Source: Enterococcus caccae ATCC BAA-1240
GTDB lineage: Bacteria > Bacillota > Bacilli > Lactobacillales > Enterococcaceae
Assembly (NCBI RefSeq): GCF_000407145.1
Contig: NZ_KE136473.1
Coordinates: 62,001-126,000, forward strand
DNA: 64,000 nt
Direction of reading: 5' to 3'
Below, piece by piece: positions 51,475 through 61,206 of this stretch. Within the stretch, counting starts at the first letter, position 1; the number at the start of each line of letters is the position of its first letter. The notes under the pieces were generated by a model that saw only the letters and a program-made list of their open reading frames with translations, did no database searches and had not been told where the DNA came from. A program made the translations under genes and the position numbers.

Positions 51475-52383
51475 ATGACATTTAAAATTTTATGGGAGTT
51501 AGGAGAAATCTATACAACTCCGCTTGATTGGTTTTTGGTCTTATTGGGAATGGCTTATAGCGGTTATGCTCAAGGAAATTTTTTCAACTGGCGTATTCTT
51601 ATTTTTTTAATTGTCTTATTTCTTTATCATATCACGATGAATGTGTTTAATAATTACATGGATTATCAAAATGCGAAAGATGATCATTATAAAAAACAAA
51701 CGAGCACTGTTAGTAAATGGAACCTTTCTCTAAAAACAGTGAAAAGGACTTTTTTATTTTTTCTGTTCATTTCTTTGTTTTTTGGCGCTATTTTAGTTTT
51801 TAGTACGGATGGCTTAGTGTTGATTTTGGGGCTTGTAGGATATTATGTTGGTTTTGGTTATTCTTATGGGAGAAGACCGATCAATAGTTTACCAATAGCG
51901 GAGACGATTCCAGCAGTATTAAGTGGTTTTATGATTCCGATAATCAGTGCTTACTTGGCGAATTATGGGGAGTCTAGTTTAACGTTGCATTCACTTTGGG
52001 GCATGCTGATGGCTTTTATGCCGATGTTTTTCTGTATGTTTAATAACTTACTGGCAAATAATACCTGTGATCTTGAGGAAGATATTAAAAACGGGCGTAA
52101 GACACTTGTCTATTCTATTGGCAAGAAAAATAGTGTTTTGTTGCTTATCCTGTTAACGTGTTTAAGTTATGTTTCAATTTTAGTGGCTGTTTACTTAAAA
52201 CAAGCTCCAGTCTTGACTCTAGGAATGATCTTATTATTTCCAGTTACTTTAAAAGTATTGCGACCTTATTTTAAACAACAAATAAAAAAACAGACTTTTC
52301 CGTTAGTCCTTAAAGGGATGTCTTTGATTATGCTTGGGTATCCGGTTGTTTATTTCATGGGAAGTTTTATTAATCAACAATAG
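51475..52383 (+). CDS. menA: UbiA-family prenyltransferase, 1,4-dihydroxy-2-naphthoate type (MenA-like)
   Basis: Integral membrane prenyltransferase of 302 aa with about eight hydrophobic helices. The two aspartate-rich motifs are NNYMDYQNAKDD (about residue 59) and NTCDLEEDIKNGRKTL (about 200), the Mg-diphosphate sites of the UbiA family. The second motif with DLEED matches MenA, which attaches the polyprenyl tail in (demethyl)menaquinone synthesis. ATG 51475 follows TTGGAG. No other men genes are nearby. It stands alone after the kimA terminator. Confidence 0.85.
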   Translation: MTFKILWELGEIYTTPLDWFLVLLGMAYSGYAQGNFFNWRILIFLIVLFLYHITMNVFNNYMDYQNAKDDHYKKQTSTVSKWNLSLKTVKRTFLFFLFISLFFGAILVFSTDGLVLILGLVGYYVGFGYSYGRRPINSLPIAETIPAVLSGFMIPIISAYLANYGESSLTLHSLWGMLMAFMPMFFCMFNNLLANNTCDLEEDIKNGRKTLVYSIGKKNSVLLLILLTCLSYVSILVAVYLKQAPVLTLGMILLFPVTLKVLRPYFKQQIKKQTFPLVLKGMSLIMLGYPVVYFMGSFINQQ

Positions 52384-52438
52384 ACAATAAATGCTTATGG
52401 ATACTGAGATGCAACTATGAATTGACAAGGTGGGAACA

Positions 52439-52615
52439 GATGGGAGCAGTATTGTTTTTTAGTATTGGTGGTACTGCTTTAATTAACTATTAAATAAAAA
52501 ATGTAAACAAAAAGAGCTTCAATATATGAATACAAAGTTCGTTAAAGTGATTGGTTATGTCCTCATTTTTACATCACTATTGATATCGTGACTATTTAGT
52601 TTAAATCCTGATAAC
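52439..52615 (+). pseudogene. Decayed small membrane protein gene
   Basis: Fragments with membrane-protein character in two frames: MGAVLFFSIGGTALINY then a stop, and MNTKFVKVIGYVLIFTSLLIS then an in-frame TGA followed by LFSLNPDN. Together they resemble a two-helix protein such as DUF3784, broken by a stop and a frameshift. Weak evidence. Confidence 0.35.
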
Positions 52616-52638
52616 ATTCTTAATGACAAAACGAAAAC

Positions 52639-52695
52639 GACATTCACTACTTTCCTGCAGATTGATTGCAAAATAGTAGTGAATGTCTTTTTTTA
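52639..52695. terminator. Terminator between menA side and opuC operon
   Basis: GACATTCACTACTTT paired with AATAGTAGTGAATGTC, T7 tail on the plus strand and TCGTTTTCG on the minus; probably bidirectional and ending the opuC transcript. Confidence 0.75.
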
Positions 52696-52752
52696 AGTAT
52701 CTAATTTACTTATAAGAGAAGCGCTTCTTATGGATAAAAAAACTGTTATTGT

Positions 52753-53427
52753 TTAATTCGTTGAATGTTTACTCGCTGGATCCAAGCGGCGTTCGATTAT
52801 GCCTAATACCCAGTCCGTAATGATCGCCATCAAAGCAGTCGGTAACGCCCCAACAAGGATGATTGCTGTACCATCCGTCGCATTGGTTCCGCGAATAATG
52901 ATATCACCAAGACCACCTGCTCCTACAAAAGCACCGATGGCTGTGATCCCGATCGCCACAACTAAAGCATTCCGAATCCCTGCCATGATCACAGAAACTG
53001 ACAGTGGCAATTCCACCATGTAAAGTCGTTGCCACTTTGTCATACCCATTCCTTTACCCACATCTAAAATATTTCGATCGACCTGAATCATTCCAGTATA
53101 CGTATTTTTGATGATCGGTAATAGAGAATAGAGAAAGACGGTAACGATAACTGTATTGACACCAAGTCCAAGACCGAGCATTAAAATTGAAAGCATCGCC
53201 AATGAAGGGACCGTTTGAATCAAGTTTGCGATACTCACGACCCAGCCAGCCATTTTTCTTCTGCGGGCAATGAAAATTCCAATCGGTATTCCAACAATCG
53301 CGGCAAATAATACACCGTAGATGGAAATCAGAAAATGTCGGACAAATTGGCTCAATACGTAGCTGCCGTTTTGTTCAAAGTAATAAATAAACTGTTGCAG
53401 TAAATTCATATCTTGTAGATTCTGCAT
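52753..53427 (-). CDS. opuCD: Osmoprotectant ABC transporter permease OpuCD
   Basis: Membrane permease of 224 aa (OpuC/OpuB type) with five to six helices. The ATPase-contact loop reads LDVGKGMGMTKWQRLYMVELP and is followed by the binding-protein-dependent transport signature GAGGLGDIIIRG. The ATG overlaps the last base of the opuCC stop, and AGGAGG lies nine bases upstream inside that gene. It is the final gene of opuCABCD, which imports glycine betaine, carnitine or choline under osmotic stress. Confidence 0.92.
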   Translation of the reverse strand: MQNLQDMNLLQQFIYYFEQNGSYVLSQFVRHFLISIYGVLFAAIVGIPIGIFIARRRKMAGWVVSIANLIQTVPSLAMLSILMLGLGLGVNTVIVTVFLYSLLPIIKNTYTGMIQVDRNILDVGKGMGMTKWQRLYMVELPLSVSVIMAGIRNALVVAIGITAIGAFVGAGGLGDIIIRGTNATDGTAIILVGALPTALMAIITDWVLGIIERRLDPASKHSTN

Positions 53428-54359
53428 TATTTTCCACCTCCTTCAGATTCGAAGAAATGGTGTTCTTTTAAGAAATTATCGGCTACAGTCGCAGGTTCCA
53501 TTAAATCGTTGTCCGCTTGATAATTTAATTTTTGCATTGTTTCGGTTGAAATTTTTCCAGATAACTTAGCTAGAACATCATTCAATTCAGGATGTTCTTT
53601 TAAAACGGCATCTGTTGCAACAGCACAAGCATCATAAGGCGGGAAGAAATGAAGATCATCTTCTAAAATAACAAGGTCGTAACTGCCGATTCGGCCATCT
53701 GTTGAATAACCTAATACGACATCCATCTTGTTCGCCGCAACAGCATCATAAACTAAACCAATCTGCATCGGAAAAACACGCTTGAAGTCAAAGCCGTATG
53801 TTTCTGTAAAGCCTTTGTAACCATCCCCTTTACGATCGATCCAAGAGGTATCAACCCCAGCTGTTAGTTGATCGCCGACTTTTTTGAGGTCACTGATGGT
53901 TTTTAGATTATACTTTTTAGCGGTTTCTTGTGTAACCATAAATGCATAGGTATTGGCAAATCCGTAAGAGTTAAACCATTTTTGCTGAAATCTTTTTTGA
54001 AATTCAGATTGTACAACATCAAAGGCTTTTTTGGGATCTTTGATCGGTTCTAAATTTAATGTAGTTGTTAAATCAGTCCCAGTATAACGAGCGGCTGAAA
54101 TTTGTGCATCGCCATTCATCATAGCTTGATGATTGATCGTAGTTGTGGCTAAATTATTGATGATCGTTGTTTTTTCGTCCGTGTAATGCTCGATCATCCC
54201 AGCAACTAAGCTTGCTAATATTTGAGCTTCTGATGTAATTCCACCTGTAATGGAAATGGTCGACTCATCAGAGTTAGAAGCTAGTCCTGGTAAAGAGCAA
54301 CCTGATAGTAATAAAGCGCTACAAAACGTTATGAGTAATAATTTTAATTTTTGTTTCAT
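53427..54359 (-). CDS. opuCC: Osmoprotectant-binding lipoprotein OpuCC
   Basis: Extracellular substrate-binding lipoprotein of 310 aa. The lipobox LLSGC gives a lipidated Cys at about residue 21 after a basic, hydrophobic signal. The mature protein begins GITSEAQILASLVAGMIEH, the OpuAC/ProX-like fold. NSYGFANTYAFMV and VVLGYSTDGRIGSYDLV line the ligand cleft in this family. ATG 54359 (or 54362) overlaps the opuCB stop, with GGAGG in the preceding gene: translational coupling. Confidence 0.92.
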   Translation of the reverse strand: MKQKLKLLLITFCSALLLSGCSLPGLASNSDESTISITGGITSEAQILASLVAGMIEHYTDEKTTIINNLATTTINHQAMMNGDAQISAARYTGTDLTTTLNLEPIKDPKKAFDVVQSEFQKRFQQKWFNSYGFANTYAFMVTQETAKKYNLKTISDLKKVGDQLTAGVDTSWIDRKGDGYKGFTETYGFDFKRVFPMQIGLVYDAVAANKMDVVLGYSTDGRIGSYDLVILEDDLHFFPPYDACAVATDAVLKEHPELNDVLAKLSGKISTETMQKLNYQADNDLMEPATVADNFLKEHHFFESEGGGK

Positions 54360-54994
54360 CATTCTGCCTCCTTCAATGCTTTAGGAGTTAATTTCTTCTC
54401 TAACAAACCTAATAACAAGTCTGCCGCTAAAGCTAAAATAGTAACAGGAATGGTTCCAGCAAAAATCAAATCTGGCTGATAATTATTTAATCCGCTGAAA
54501 ATAAAGTCTCCAAGACCACCTGCGCCGATGTAAGAGGCAAGTGTTGCCCAAGCGATGACATACACCGCAGCCAGACGAATCCCCGCCATGATGGTCGGCA
54601 TTGCGATAGGCAACTCGACCATAAAAATCGATTGTACATTCGTCATGCCCATCCCTTTGGCGGCATCTTTATAATCAGAACTGACTTCTTTGATCCCAAT
54701 ATACGTATTTCTTAAAATAGGGAGTAATGAATAAATAAACAAAGCGATGATCGCTGGAATTTTACCGACACCAAAGATCGGAATCATCAATGCGAGTAAG
54801 GCTAATGAAGGGACCGTCTGTAAGGCACTGGTCAAGCCGATGACGATGGCAGCTGTCCTTTTAGTTCTAGTTAATAAAATCCCGATCGGTACTGCAAATA
54901 AAATCCCCAAAAGGAGTGCGACACCTGAAATGAAAATATGCTCACCTATTTTAGTAACAAGTTCATTTCCTCTTTCTAAAAGAAACTGATTCAT
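54359..54994 (-). CDS. opuCB: Osmoprotectant ABC transporter permease OpuCB
   Basis: Membrane permease of 211 aa, paralogous to Opu[21 protein letters not shown], the loop [21 protein letters not shown] and [15 protein letters not shown] 54994 follows GGAGGTG, four bases beyond the opuCA stop; the frame open upstream to 55045 lies within opuCA. It forms the heterodimeric channel with OpuCD. Confidence 0.92.
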   Translation of the reverse strand: MNQFLLERGNELVTKIGEHIFISGVALLLGILFAVPIGILLTRTKRTAAIVIGLTSALQTVPSLALLALMIPIFGVGKIPAIIALFIYSLLPILRNTYIGIKEVSSDYKDAAKGMGMTNVQSIFMVELPIAMPTIMAGIRLAAVYVIAWATLASYIGAGGLGDFIFSGLNNYQPDLIFAGTIPVTILALAADLLLGLLEKKLTPKALKEAE

Positions 54995-54998
54995 GTTG

Positions 54999-56201
54999 CT
55001 ACACCTCCGCTTGAGGTTGTTTGACATCAGTTGATTCTGTTTCACTTGAAGCAGGAGTCACATCTTCTGTTTCTTCTTCACCCCAGATAACATCGTACAC
55101 GATATCTACGAGTGAGGCTCTGGTTAAGATTCCAACCACTTTTTGTTGATCATCCACGACAGGTACATATTTTAAACCGCGTTTTAAGATACGTTGCAGC
55201 GTATCCCGTAGTAAGGACGATTTTTTTACAAAGAAGACTTTTGGATTCATGATATCACTCACACTAGTAGCTGTATTTCTACGACGGTCAAGCGTTTCAA
55301 CATCAATAAACCCTTTTAAAACACCAGCTCCATCAACGACTAAGAGCGTATCAACCCGTTTTTCTCTCATGAGTTTGATTGCTTCTGATAATGATTTTTC
55401 TGGTGTGATCGTGATTGCGTTGTTTAACATCACTTCGCCAACTGTGGTAATATCCGGTTTGGCTTGGATCAAGCGGTCTTCGCCAATCAATTCTTCGACA
55501 AATTCGTTGACTGGGTGACGTAAAATATTATCTGGTGTATCAAACTGGATAACTTTTCCTTCGCTCATAATCGCAATTCGATTTGATAATTTCAGTGCTT
55601 CATCCATATCATGAGTAACAAACACAATGGTTTTTCCTAATCGTTCCTGTAAATCTTTCACTAAATCTTGTAAAGAATCCCTTGTAATAGGATCTAACGC
55701 ACCAAAAGGTTCATCCATCAAGATGATGTCTTGATTGGCTGCAAGGGCACGAACGACCCCGATTCTTTGTTGTTGACCACCAGAAAGCTCATTTGGATAA
55801 CGGTCGAGCATTTCTCTAGGTAGTTCAACTAAATCGATCATTTTTTCTGCAATCTTGTTCCGTTCTTCTAGGTCGACTTTTAATAACTTAGGTACAAGCA
55901 CGATGTTTTCTCTGATTGTCATGTGCGGCATCAACCCGATATTTTGAATAACATACCCGATTTTTCTGCGTAACTCTACTGGATTGATGGTTTGAATATC
56001 TTCACCATTGATCAAGATTTTTCCTTTTGACGGATCCGTCATTCGATTGATCATCCGCATAGAAGTTGTTTTTCCGCTACCACTGGTTCCGATAAAGCAG
56101 ATAAATTCACCTTTATCAAAAGACAGATTGATGTCATCTACAGCGATTTTACCGCCTTTGTAAATTTTTGAAACATGTTGAAATTCGATCAACTTTCTCA
56201 C
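54999..56201 (-). CDS. opuCA: Osmoprotectant ABC transporter ATP-binding protein OpuCA with CBS pair
   Basis: ATPase of 400 aa driving betaine/carnitine/choline uptake. ABC domain (residues 1-245): Walker [12 protein letters not shown], signature [10 protein letters not shown], Walker [16 protein letters not shown]-loop FVTHDMDEA. Two CBS domains follow (about 250-365; [35 protein letters not shown]), which in OpuCA homologues bind c-di-AMP and inhibit transport. An acidic Glu/Thr-rich tail ends it. First gene of the operon; no GbsR-type regulator is adjacent. Interesting beside kimA: both are targets of c-di-AMP in relatives. Confidence 0.94.
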   Translation of the reverse strand: MRKLIEFQHVSKIYKGGKIAVDDINLSFDKGEFICFIGTSGSGKTTSMRMINRMTDPSKGKILINGEDIQTINPVELRRKIGYVIQNIGLMPHMTIRENIVLVPKLLKVDLEERNKIAEKMIDLVELPREMLDRYPNELSGGQQQRIGVVRALAANQDIILMDEPFGALDPITRDSLQDLVKDLQERLGKTIVFVTHDMDEALKLSNRIAIMSEGKVIQFDTPDNILRHPVNEFVEELIGEDRLIQAKPDITTVGEVMLNNAITITPEKSLSEAIKLMREKRVDTLLVVDGAGVLKGFIDVETLDRRRNTATSVSDIMNPKVFFVKKSSLLRDTLQRILKRGLKYVPVVDDQQKVVGILTRASLVDIVYDVIWGEEETEDVTPASSETESTDVKQPQAEV

Positions 56202-56649
56202 CCCAAATTTTTTTTCTGTGTCTCGTTTCCTAATTGATTTCAGTGTTTCCTAATAAACGTTTCTACTACTAGTATGCTACAAAACAACGATTTGGACAAA
56301 TCAGATGTTTTTTTTCTCTTCCTCAAGGTTACAAATAATCGAATAACTAGCTTGTTTGATTAAATGATGAGCCCTCTTATTAAGGAAGTTATGGGGAATT
56401 TCAACAAGAAGTTTTGTCCGCTAGTCTCCTATTGACAATAAGTAGAAACCTTAGTATATTGTTGACTATCCACTAGTATTTTATGAATAATAGAAGGGTG
56501 GTATAGGGGATTTAGGTTGGGCTAGTTGTTTTATTTTATCGGATACCCAAAAGAAACAAGGAATGTTGGAAATAAAGATTGACTGTTTTTATCGTTGTTT
56601 AGTTTTCTTATCTTTTTTCTTGGGTGACCTTTGCTTAGAATGTGTATAA

Positions 56650-57290
56650 ATGTGGAGAAAGACGAGAAAAAAGATAGGAGGAGAAACAACACAGACGGTA
56701 AATCTTATAGTTGCTGTTTTTCCTAAAAATGAAGCAAGTAGGAAAAGCTTGGCTTTGAAACGAGAATAACGAGCAAAAGTTGTGTCTAAAAAGCTCGTAC
56801 TTGTTGAAAACTCAATCAAAACAAAAGAAGCAGCAACATACAAACAAATAATCGCATCAGAACAAGTAGTAATCCAGTAGCCAATGTAATTGGAACAATC
56901 GCCATGAGCGTCAGAAAACAATAGAAGAAACGGAGACTTGTCGAGGACTTCAATTAACAGATGAACAAGGATGCGACAAAAAGGAGCGTGGAGGCAGCAA
57001 TTAAGCCATCCTAATTTGACACCAGAAGAACGTCAAGGTATTATTCAAGAGAAAAAGAATTACAATCGCAATAACCACGGATAAAGGACTGAACAATAGG
57101 TGCTTCAAGGGATAAGGAACTTTGGTGTAATGCTAAAGTTGTTGCTTTCTATAAATGAGATATAGAACGTTCTTTTCAAGCTGAACAGCCAACGAACTTA
57201 GCTGTAGTTGCTCTTTTCATAGTCGATTTAGTTCAGTGGATATGTATAGAAACTGCGGGTAATTTGTCAATCAAAACTGTGATAAGGGGA
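56650..57290 (+). pseudogene. Decayed locus of unknown origin
   Basis: No intact gene in 56202-57297, but protein-like fragments interrupted by stops in changing frames: from ATG 56650 AVFPKNEASRKSLALKRE then TAA, VVSKKLVLVENSIKTKEA and YKQIIASEQVVIQ, from ATG 56971 SHPNLTPEERQGIIQEKKNY, and near 57160 DIERSFQAEQPTNLAVVALF. I cannot name the parent gene or genes. There are no transposase signatures. The left part (56202-56600) carries only the opuC upstream region. Confidence 0.35.
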
Positions 57291-57297
57291 TTGAGCG

Positions 57298-57615
57298 ATG
57301 AGGGCTTCTAGTCAATTTAAAAAAGGTGCTTTAGAGATGTGTGTGCTTCATTTTATCCAAAAAGAAGATCGTTATGGTTATGAATTAACACAACGAGTGA
57401 ATCAGTTTATACCAATTACTGAAGGGGCGCTTTACCCAGTTTTGCGTCGCTTAGTCAAGGAAGCCTATTGCGACATCTATACTAAAGAATCGCCAGAGGG
57501 GCCTTCTAGAAAATATTATCAGATAACTGTTAAAGGCAAAGAATATTTAGCACTCTTAGAGCGTGATTGGGATGAATTCGTTGAACAAGTAAGGAAACTG
57601 AGGGAGGCAGATTAG
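57298..57615 (+). CDS. PadR family transcriptional regulator
   Basis: Winged-helix repressor of 105 aa. The PadR core is clear: KKGALEMCVLHFIQKEDRYGYELTQ (shortened: ALEMCVLHFI, RYGYELT), ITEGALYPVLRRL and SRKYYQITVKGKEYL. AAGGGGATTG precedes the ATG. Its stop overlaps the GTG of the next gene. PadR regulators of this kind commonly repress the adjacent DUF1700/DUF4097 gene and respond to cell-envelope or drug stress. Confidence 0.9.
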   Translation: MRASSQFKKGALEMCVLHFIQKEDRYGYELTQRVNQFIPITEGALYPVLRRLVKEAYCDIYTKESPEGPSRKYYQITVKGKEYLALLERDWDEFVEQVRKLREAD

Positions 57616-59171
57616 TGAACACAATGGAAGACTATTTAAACCAACTAAAGTCTGCTTTTGCTGAAGAAGATATAGAAGACTTTAATGCGTTAAAAGAAGA
57701 TTTATTAGAACAATTAGCTATTTGTTTAGACGAAGGACAGACAGAAGCCGAAGTTGTTGCAAGACTTGCTTCTCCAGAGGAAATTGCGGCAGATTATTAT
57801 GCTGATCTCAGTTTAGCTACTGCAATCAATGCCAAAACATCTGTTGTTCCAAGAGAAGACATTCAAAATGTATTCATTCAAACTCAGAAAAAAAGGATGC
57901 AGAAGGTTATCAAAACCGCTTTTAAAGTGGTGAAACCATTATTATTATTATTCCTTTTGACAAGCTGTTTATTTTTTTTGGTCTATATTATAAAAGAATT
58001 GAATGAGGAACGAAACCTTGCGAGTATTCCGACCGTTTTGAGTTTATTTTTGTTGGCGCTTATTTTACAAGTAAGCAAGGGGTGGTTTATAAAAAAACAG
58101 CGAATAATCAGCGTGATAGCGATTGGACTAGCTGGGTTTGGCGTAGGACTATTACTATTTTTTTTAGTGACAGGACAATCGATGTATACAGGTAGGCAAT
58201 ACTATAAAGAAATTAACCTAACTTCTAATAATCATGTTGCTTTCAGTTTTGACTCAGACGCAGATGTTGAAATCACTACGGTAGAAGTATCTAGTACTGA
58301 AAAACCTAGTTTGATGATTAAAGGCAAATTTAAAGAAAGTGATATCAAGCAAATCGAGAACGCTTCATATGGTAATAAGGTCGATTTAACTTTGGATGAA
58401 GAAAATATTTTTGATATATTTACACGAACAGGTCGTTCAGAAGTGATTTTCTTTATTCCAAAAGGCACGATCCTGGATGATTTTCACTTGGGATTAAATT
58501 GTGGAGATTTGCGTTTATTGGACATTCAAACGAAAAAATTTGATTTAGATTTATTTTCTGGTGATGTTTATGCTAAAAATATCATTGCTGACGAAGGGCA
58601 TGTGGACAGTGATTATGGGGATGTCATCATAGAAGAATCTGCGATGAATTTAACTGTTAAAAGTGTTACTGGAAAAACAGTCATCACTGAAATGCTAGGC
58701 GATTTAACAATCGAAGGAGACAAAGGACTTTCTGTTTTGAAATTTTTACGCTCAGATAATGTTGTATTGAACAATCATTCAGGAAGAATGATTTTAGAAG
58801 ATTCTGAAATAAAGAAACTAGCAGCTACTGCGACAGATGGTCAAGTTATCGTCAAAAGAACAACAGGTGCTCTTTTGCTGGCTAATGAATCTGGAAAAAT
58901 TGTTTCAGAAGAAAATCAAGGGACACTAGAATTGAAAAATATTTCTGGACCGACAATTGCTATCCAAGAGAGCAAAGTAAACGCAAAGGTCTCAAGTCAA
59001 TCTGGTTTTATCAAATGGCTTCAAGATCCTAGCCAATCGCTCAACGTTACAGCAAGTACAGAGACTGGTGAATTACGAAACGATTTTTCTGAGGTTCCCA
59101 ATGACGAGAACTATAAAATAGAGGTGAAATCCCAAACTGGTGATGTTAAAATTTTAGAAAAAGTTGAATAA
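57615..59171 (+). CDS. DUF1700/DUF4097 membrane protein cotranscribed with PadR
   Basis: Protein of 518 aa. N-terminal DUF1700-type cytoplasmic domain (residues 1-100; YLNQLKSAFAEEDIEDF, ARLASPEEIAADYYADL), three membrane helices between about 113 and 190, then an extracellular right-handed beta-helix-like DUF4097 domain with many short Asp/Gly/Val repeats (GDVYAKNIIADEGHVDSDYGD). GTG 57615 with AGGGAGG seven bases upstream overlaps the padR stop. This pair is widespread in Firmicutes and linked to envelope stress; the molecular role is unknown. Confidence 0.85.
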   Translation: MNTMEDYLNQLKSAFAEEDIEDFNALKEDLLEQLAICLDEGQTEAEVVARLASPEEIAADYYADLSLATAINAKTSVVPREDIQNVFIQTQKKRMQKVIKTAFKVVKPLLLLFLLTSCLFFLVYIIKELNEERNLASIPTVLSLFLLALILQVSKGWFIKKQRIISVIAIGLAGFGVGLLLFFLVTGQSMYTGRQYYKEINLTSNNHVAFSFDSDADVEITTVEVSSTEKPSLMIKGKFKESDIKQIENASYGNKVDLTLDEENIFDIFTRTGRSEVIFFIPKGTILDDFHLGLNCGDLRLLDIQTKKFDLDLFSGDVYAKNIIADEGHVDSDYGDVIIEESAMNLTVKSVTGKTVITEMLGDLTIEGDKGLSVLKFLRSDNVVLNNHSGRMILEDSEIKKLAATATDGQVIVKRTTGALLLANESGKIVSEENQGTLELKNISGPTIAIQESKVNAKVSSQSGFIKWLQDPSQSLNVTASTETGELRNDFSEVPNDENYKIEVKSQTGDVKILEKVE

Positions 59172-59245
59172 GTTTCACTTGTTTGGTATAGAGGCATAGT
59201 TTTCATGAGTAATCTTCATTGGTAGTAAATAAAAGGGGAGAGAGC

Positions 59246-59380
59246 ATGGAACAGACATATTTAACTTTGATAAATGAAGTGGACAGTGTTTCTGTTCCCG
59301 ATGTTTTGCTGGATTTCTGGACACTCCTACAATCATTATTTGGATACTCAGAATATAGGACTTTCCCAATATCAATTTAA
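59246..59380 (+). CDS. Small ORF, possible gene fragment
   Basis: Frame of 44 codons from ATG 59246 with AGGGGAGAGAGC upstream (LTLINEVDSVSVPDVLLDFW). Its good ribosome binding site suggests it was or is translated; no family recognised. It lies in a region of decayed sequence. Confidence 0.35.
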   Translation: MEQTYLTLINEVDSVSVPDVLLDFWTLLQSLFGYSEYRTFPISI

Positions 59381-59589
59381 TTCAATGTTAAAGTTGTGTT
59401 TAGTTTTTATTTCTAGTTTCTTTGATGGATCAACCCTAAAAAGCTGAGAAGTCAATAGGCTGGTATAAAAATAGAGAAAAGTGTATTTATTTTCATAATA
59501 AAAAAAGATAAATGAAAAATTTTCTGACACTTTGTTGACTATGAAATTGTTTTTCTTTAAAATGAGTAGTAGATAGAAACGAATATAAT

Positions 59590-59635
59590 AAAAAAGGCAC
59601 TTCACAAATCAGTTGGCGCTGATTTGCGAAGCCCT
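59590..59635 (-). terminator. Minus-strand terminator-like hairpin
   Basis: On the minus strand CTTCGCAAATCAG CGCCAA CTGATTTGTGAAG, then TGCC and T6. No gene on that strand ends here, so it may be the tail of a lost gene or of an unannotated RNA. Confidence 0.55.
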
Positions 59636-59787
59636 GAGAAGTCAGAGAAAGCTGACCAATCAAGTTGCCCTTGTCAATGCGTAACATCGACATATTCCAT
59701 TTTACTCAATTTTTGGAGAAATATCTAGAACTTTCTTTTCCGGAATGTAAGGTGGATTATTTGATGCCTATTTGTTGAACATGCAAT

Positions 59788-59823
59788 GGTGTTGGTAGAG
59801 TTTACCAACACCATTTTTTTGTT
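59788..59823 (+). terminator. Terminator-like hairpin in a gene-free region
   Basis: AATGGTGTTGGTAGA GTTTACCAACACCATT with T7. Nothing convincing is transcribed into it; 59381-60153 holds no gene I can support. Confidence 0.75.
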
Positions 59824-60153
59824 TCTATCTAGAGAGAGTAAAGCGTTCTATTTTAGATAGTATTGATTGAAGCCGACAGTCAAACGCTACCTTAGAATAA
59901 AACCTTTGCGATTTCGAAAAACCAAAGACCAACAAACACCAATAAAATCGTTGAAGTGGTAATGTTCTGTTTTGTTGGTGGTTGTCTTTGGTTGTTAGGA
60001 GGTATAAACAGGAGTGAAAGTGTCAAAGGAAGGGTGACTTATTCTAGGCGAGTCAGCTTACTTTACCTTGTGTGACTGTTTGTACCTTTTTTATATTTTT
60101 GAGCTAAAATACATAGAGCTATTATTGGTAATATAAAAAATAAATGGTTTAAT

Positions 60154-61044
60154 TTATTTTTCTTGATAAATAGTTGCTTCAATAGCCGTTCGTTTTTTTT
60201 CTAAGAAAGATGGCAGAATAAGACGTTCACCTAAGGTTTCTAATGGTTCGTCGATCGTAAATCCTGGAGTTAAAGTTGCAAATTCGACTCGATTTCCGCC
60301 AGGTTCTCTGATATATAAACTTTTAAAATAACCGCGATGGATAAGTTTTTCAATCTGCCATCGTTGTTGTTTGGCTTTTTTATATAGCAGGTCAAGGTCG
60401 TTTTCACTTTTGATCGAGAAAGCGATGTGATCCATACTTCCTCGTCCCATTCGTGTTTTTTCTGAGGTATTTGTTGATACTAGTTGAATAAAATCGGATT
60501 TATTTAAACGAATCTGACCATTTTCATTTTTCAAACCTAGCAACCGATAGAAGAAATCAGCTGTTTTTTCAGGATCAGCAATATGAAATTCGGTTGATAA
60601 AAGACCTAAAATCTGCTTGTTTCCTGGAATAGAGCTAGGGACTTGCAGATTGCTAGATAATGTTGGTTGGTTTACTTCAACTAGTCGAAGGTTTACTTGA
60701 TCTCGATCTTTAAACTGAAGTGAGGTTAACTCTTTAGTGAATGCAATTTGAGCTTTAGCTAAGCGTTGTTCCCAAAATGGTAAGCTACCTTTTGGGATCT
60801 TTAGCCCGATAGAGCTTAAAAAATGCTCATTATCATAACGTTTAGCAAGAGCGGGGACTACGAAGAAGGTAATAACAGAGCCTGGTGTACCTGCGTAATT
60901 GCCGTAATAATAATGAAGCATTTTATGGTTATCCTGATTGACTGTTTTTTTTACAAAGCGTAGCCCAAGGATGGTGGTATAAAAAAAGCGGTTTTCCTCT
61001 GCATATCTTGTCAATAACGAAACATGATGGATTGGTACAGTCAT
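60154..61044 (-). CDS. VOC family ring-cleaving dioxygenase-type protein
   Basis: Metalloenzyme of 296 aa with two vicinal-oxygen-chelate modules, similar to B. subtilis MhqO/MhqA-type quinone-responsive proteins. IHHVSLLTRYAEENRFFY opens module 1 (metal His), GSMDHIAFSIK opens module 2, and REPGGNRVEFATLTPGF carries the metal Glu. AAGGAGG precedes the ATG at 61044. Relatives are implicated in detoxifying quinones and thiol-reactive electrophiles; the presence of a nearby Spx-type regulator fits loosely. Confidence 0.88.
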   Translation of the reverse strand: MTVPIHHVSLLTRYAEENRFFYTTILGLRFVKKTVNQDNHKMLHYYYGNYAGTPGSVITFFVVPALAKRYDNEHFLSSIGLKIPKGSLPFWEQRLAKAQIAFTKELTSLQFKDRDQVNLRLVEVNQPTLSSNLQVPSSIPGNKQILGLLSTEFHIADPEKTADFFYRLLGLKNENGQIRLNKSDFIQLVSTNTSEKTRMGRGSMDHIAFSIKSENDLDLLYKKAKQQRWQIEKLIHRGYFKSLYIREPGGNRVEFATLTPGFTIDEPLETLGERLILPSFLEKKRTAIEATIYQEK

Positions 61045-61206
61045 TATAAAACCTCCTTAAAGTAATAACTTACTTATAGTAAGTTTAGAGCTTTGAATGA
61101 ACAGATTCAAGTATTTTGTCTTTTAATGAGATGTTTTCTTCGTAGCTATATAACATAAAAAATGGTAGAATAGCCAAGACAAATCAAGTAGAAAGAGTGA
61201 ACGGAT

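Noticed and set aside
56589-56921. 110-codon minus-strand frame in the gene-free region after opuC
   Set aside because: Antisense of better coding fragments; no start signal; Ser/Thr/Phe-rich shadow composition.
59590-59830. Insertion-sequence remnant
   Set aside because: The paired hairpins look like terminators; no transposase motif, terminal inverted repeats or target duplication could be identified.
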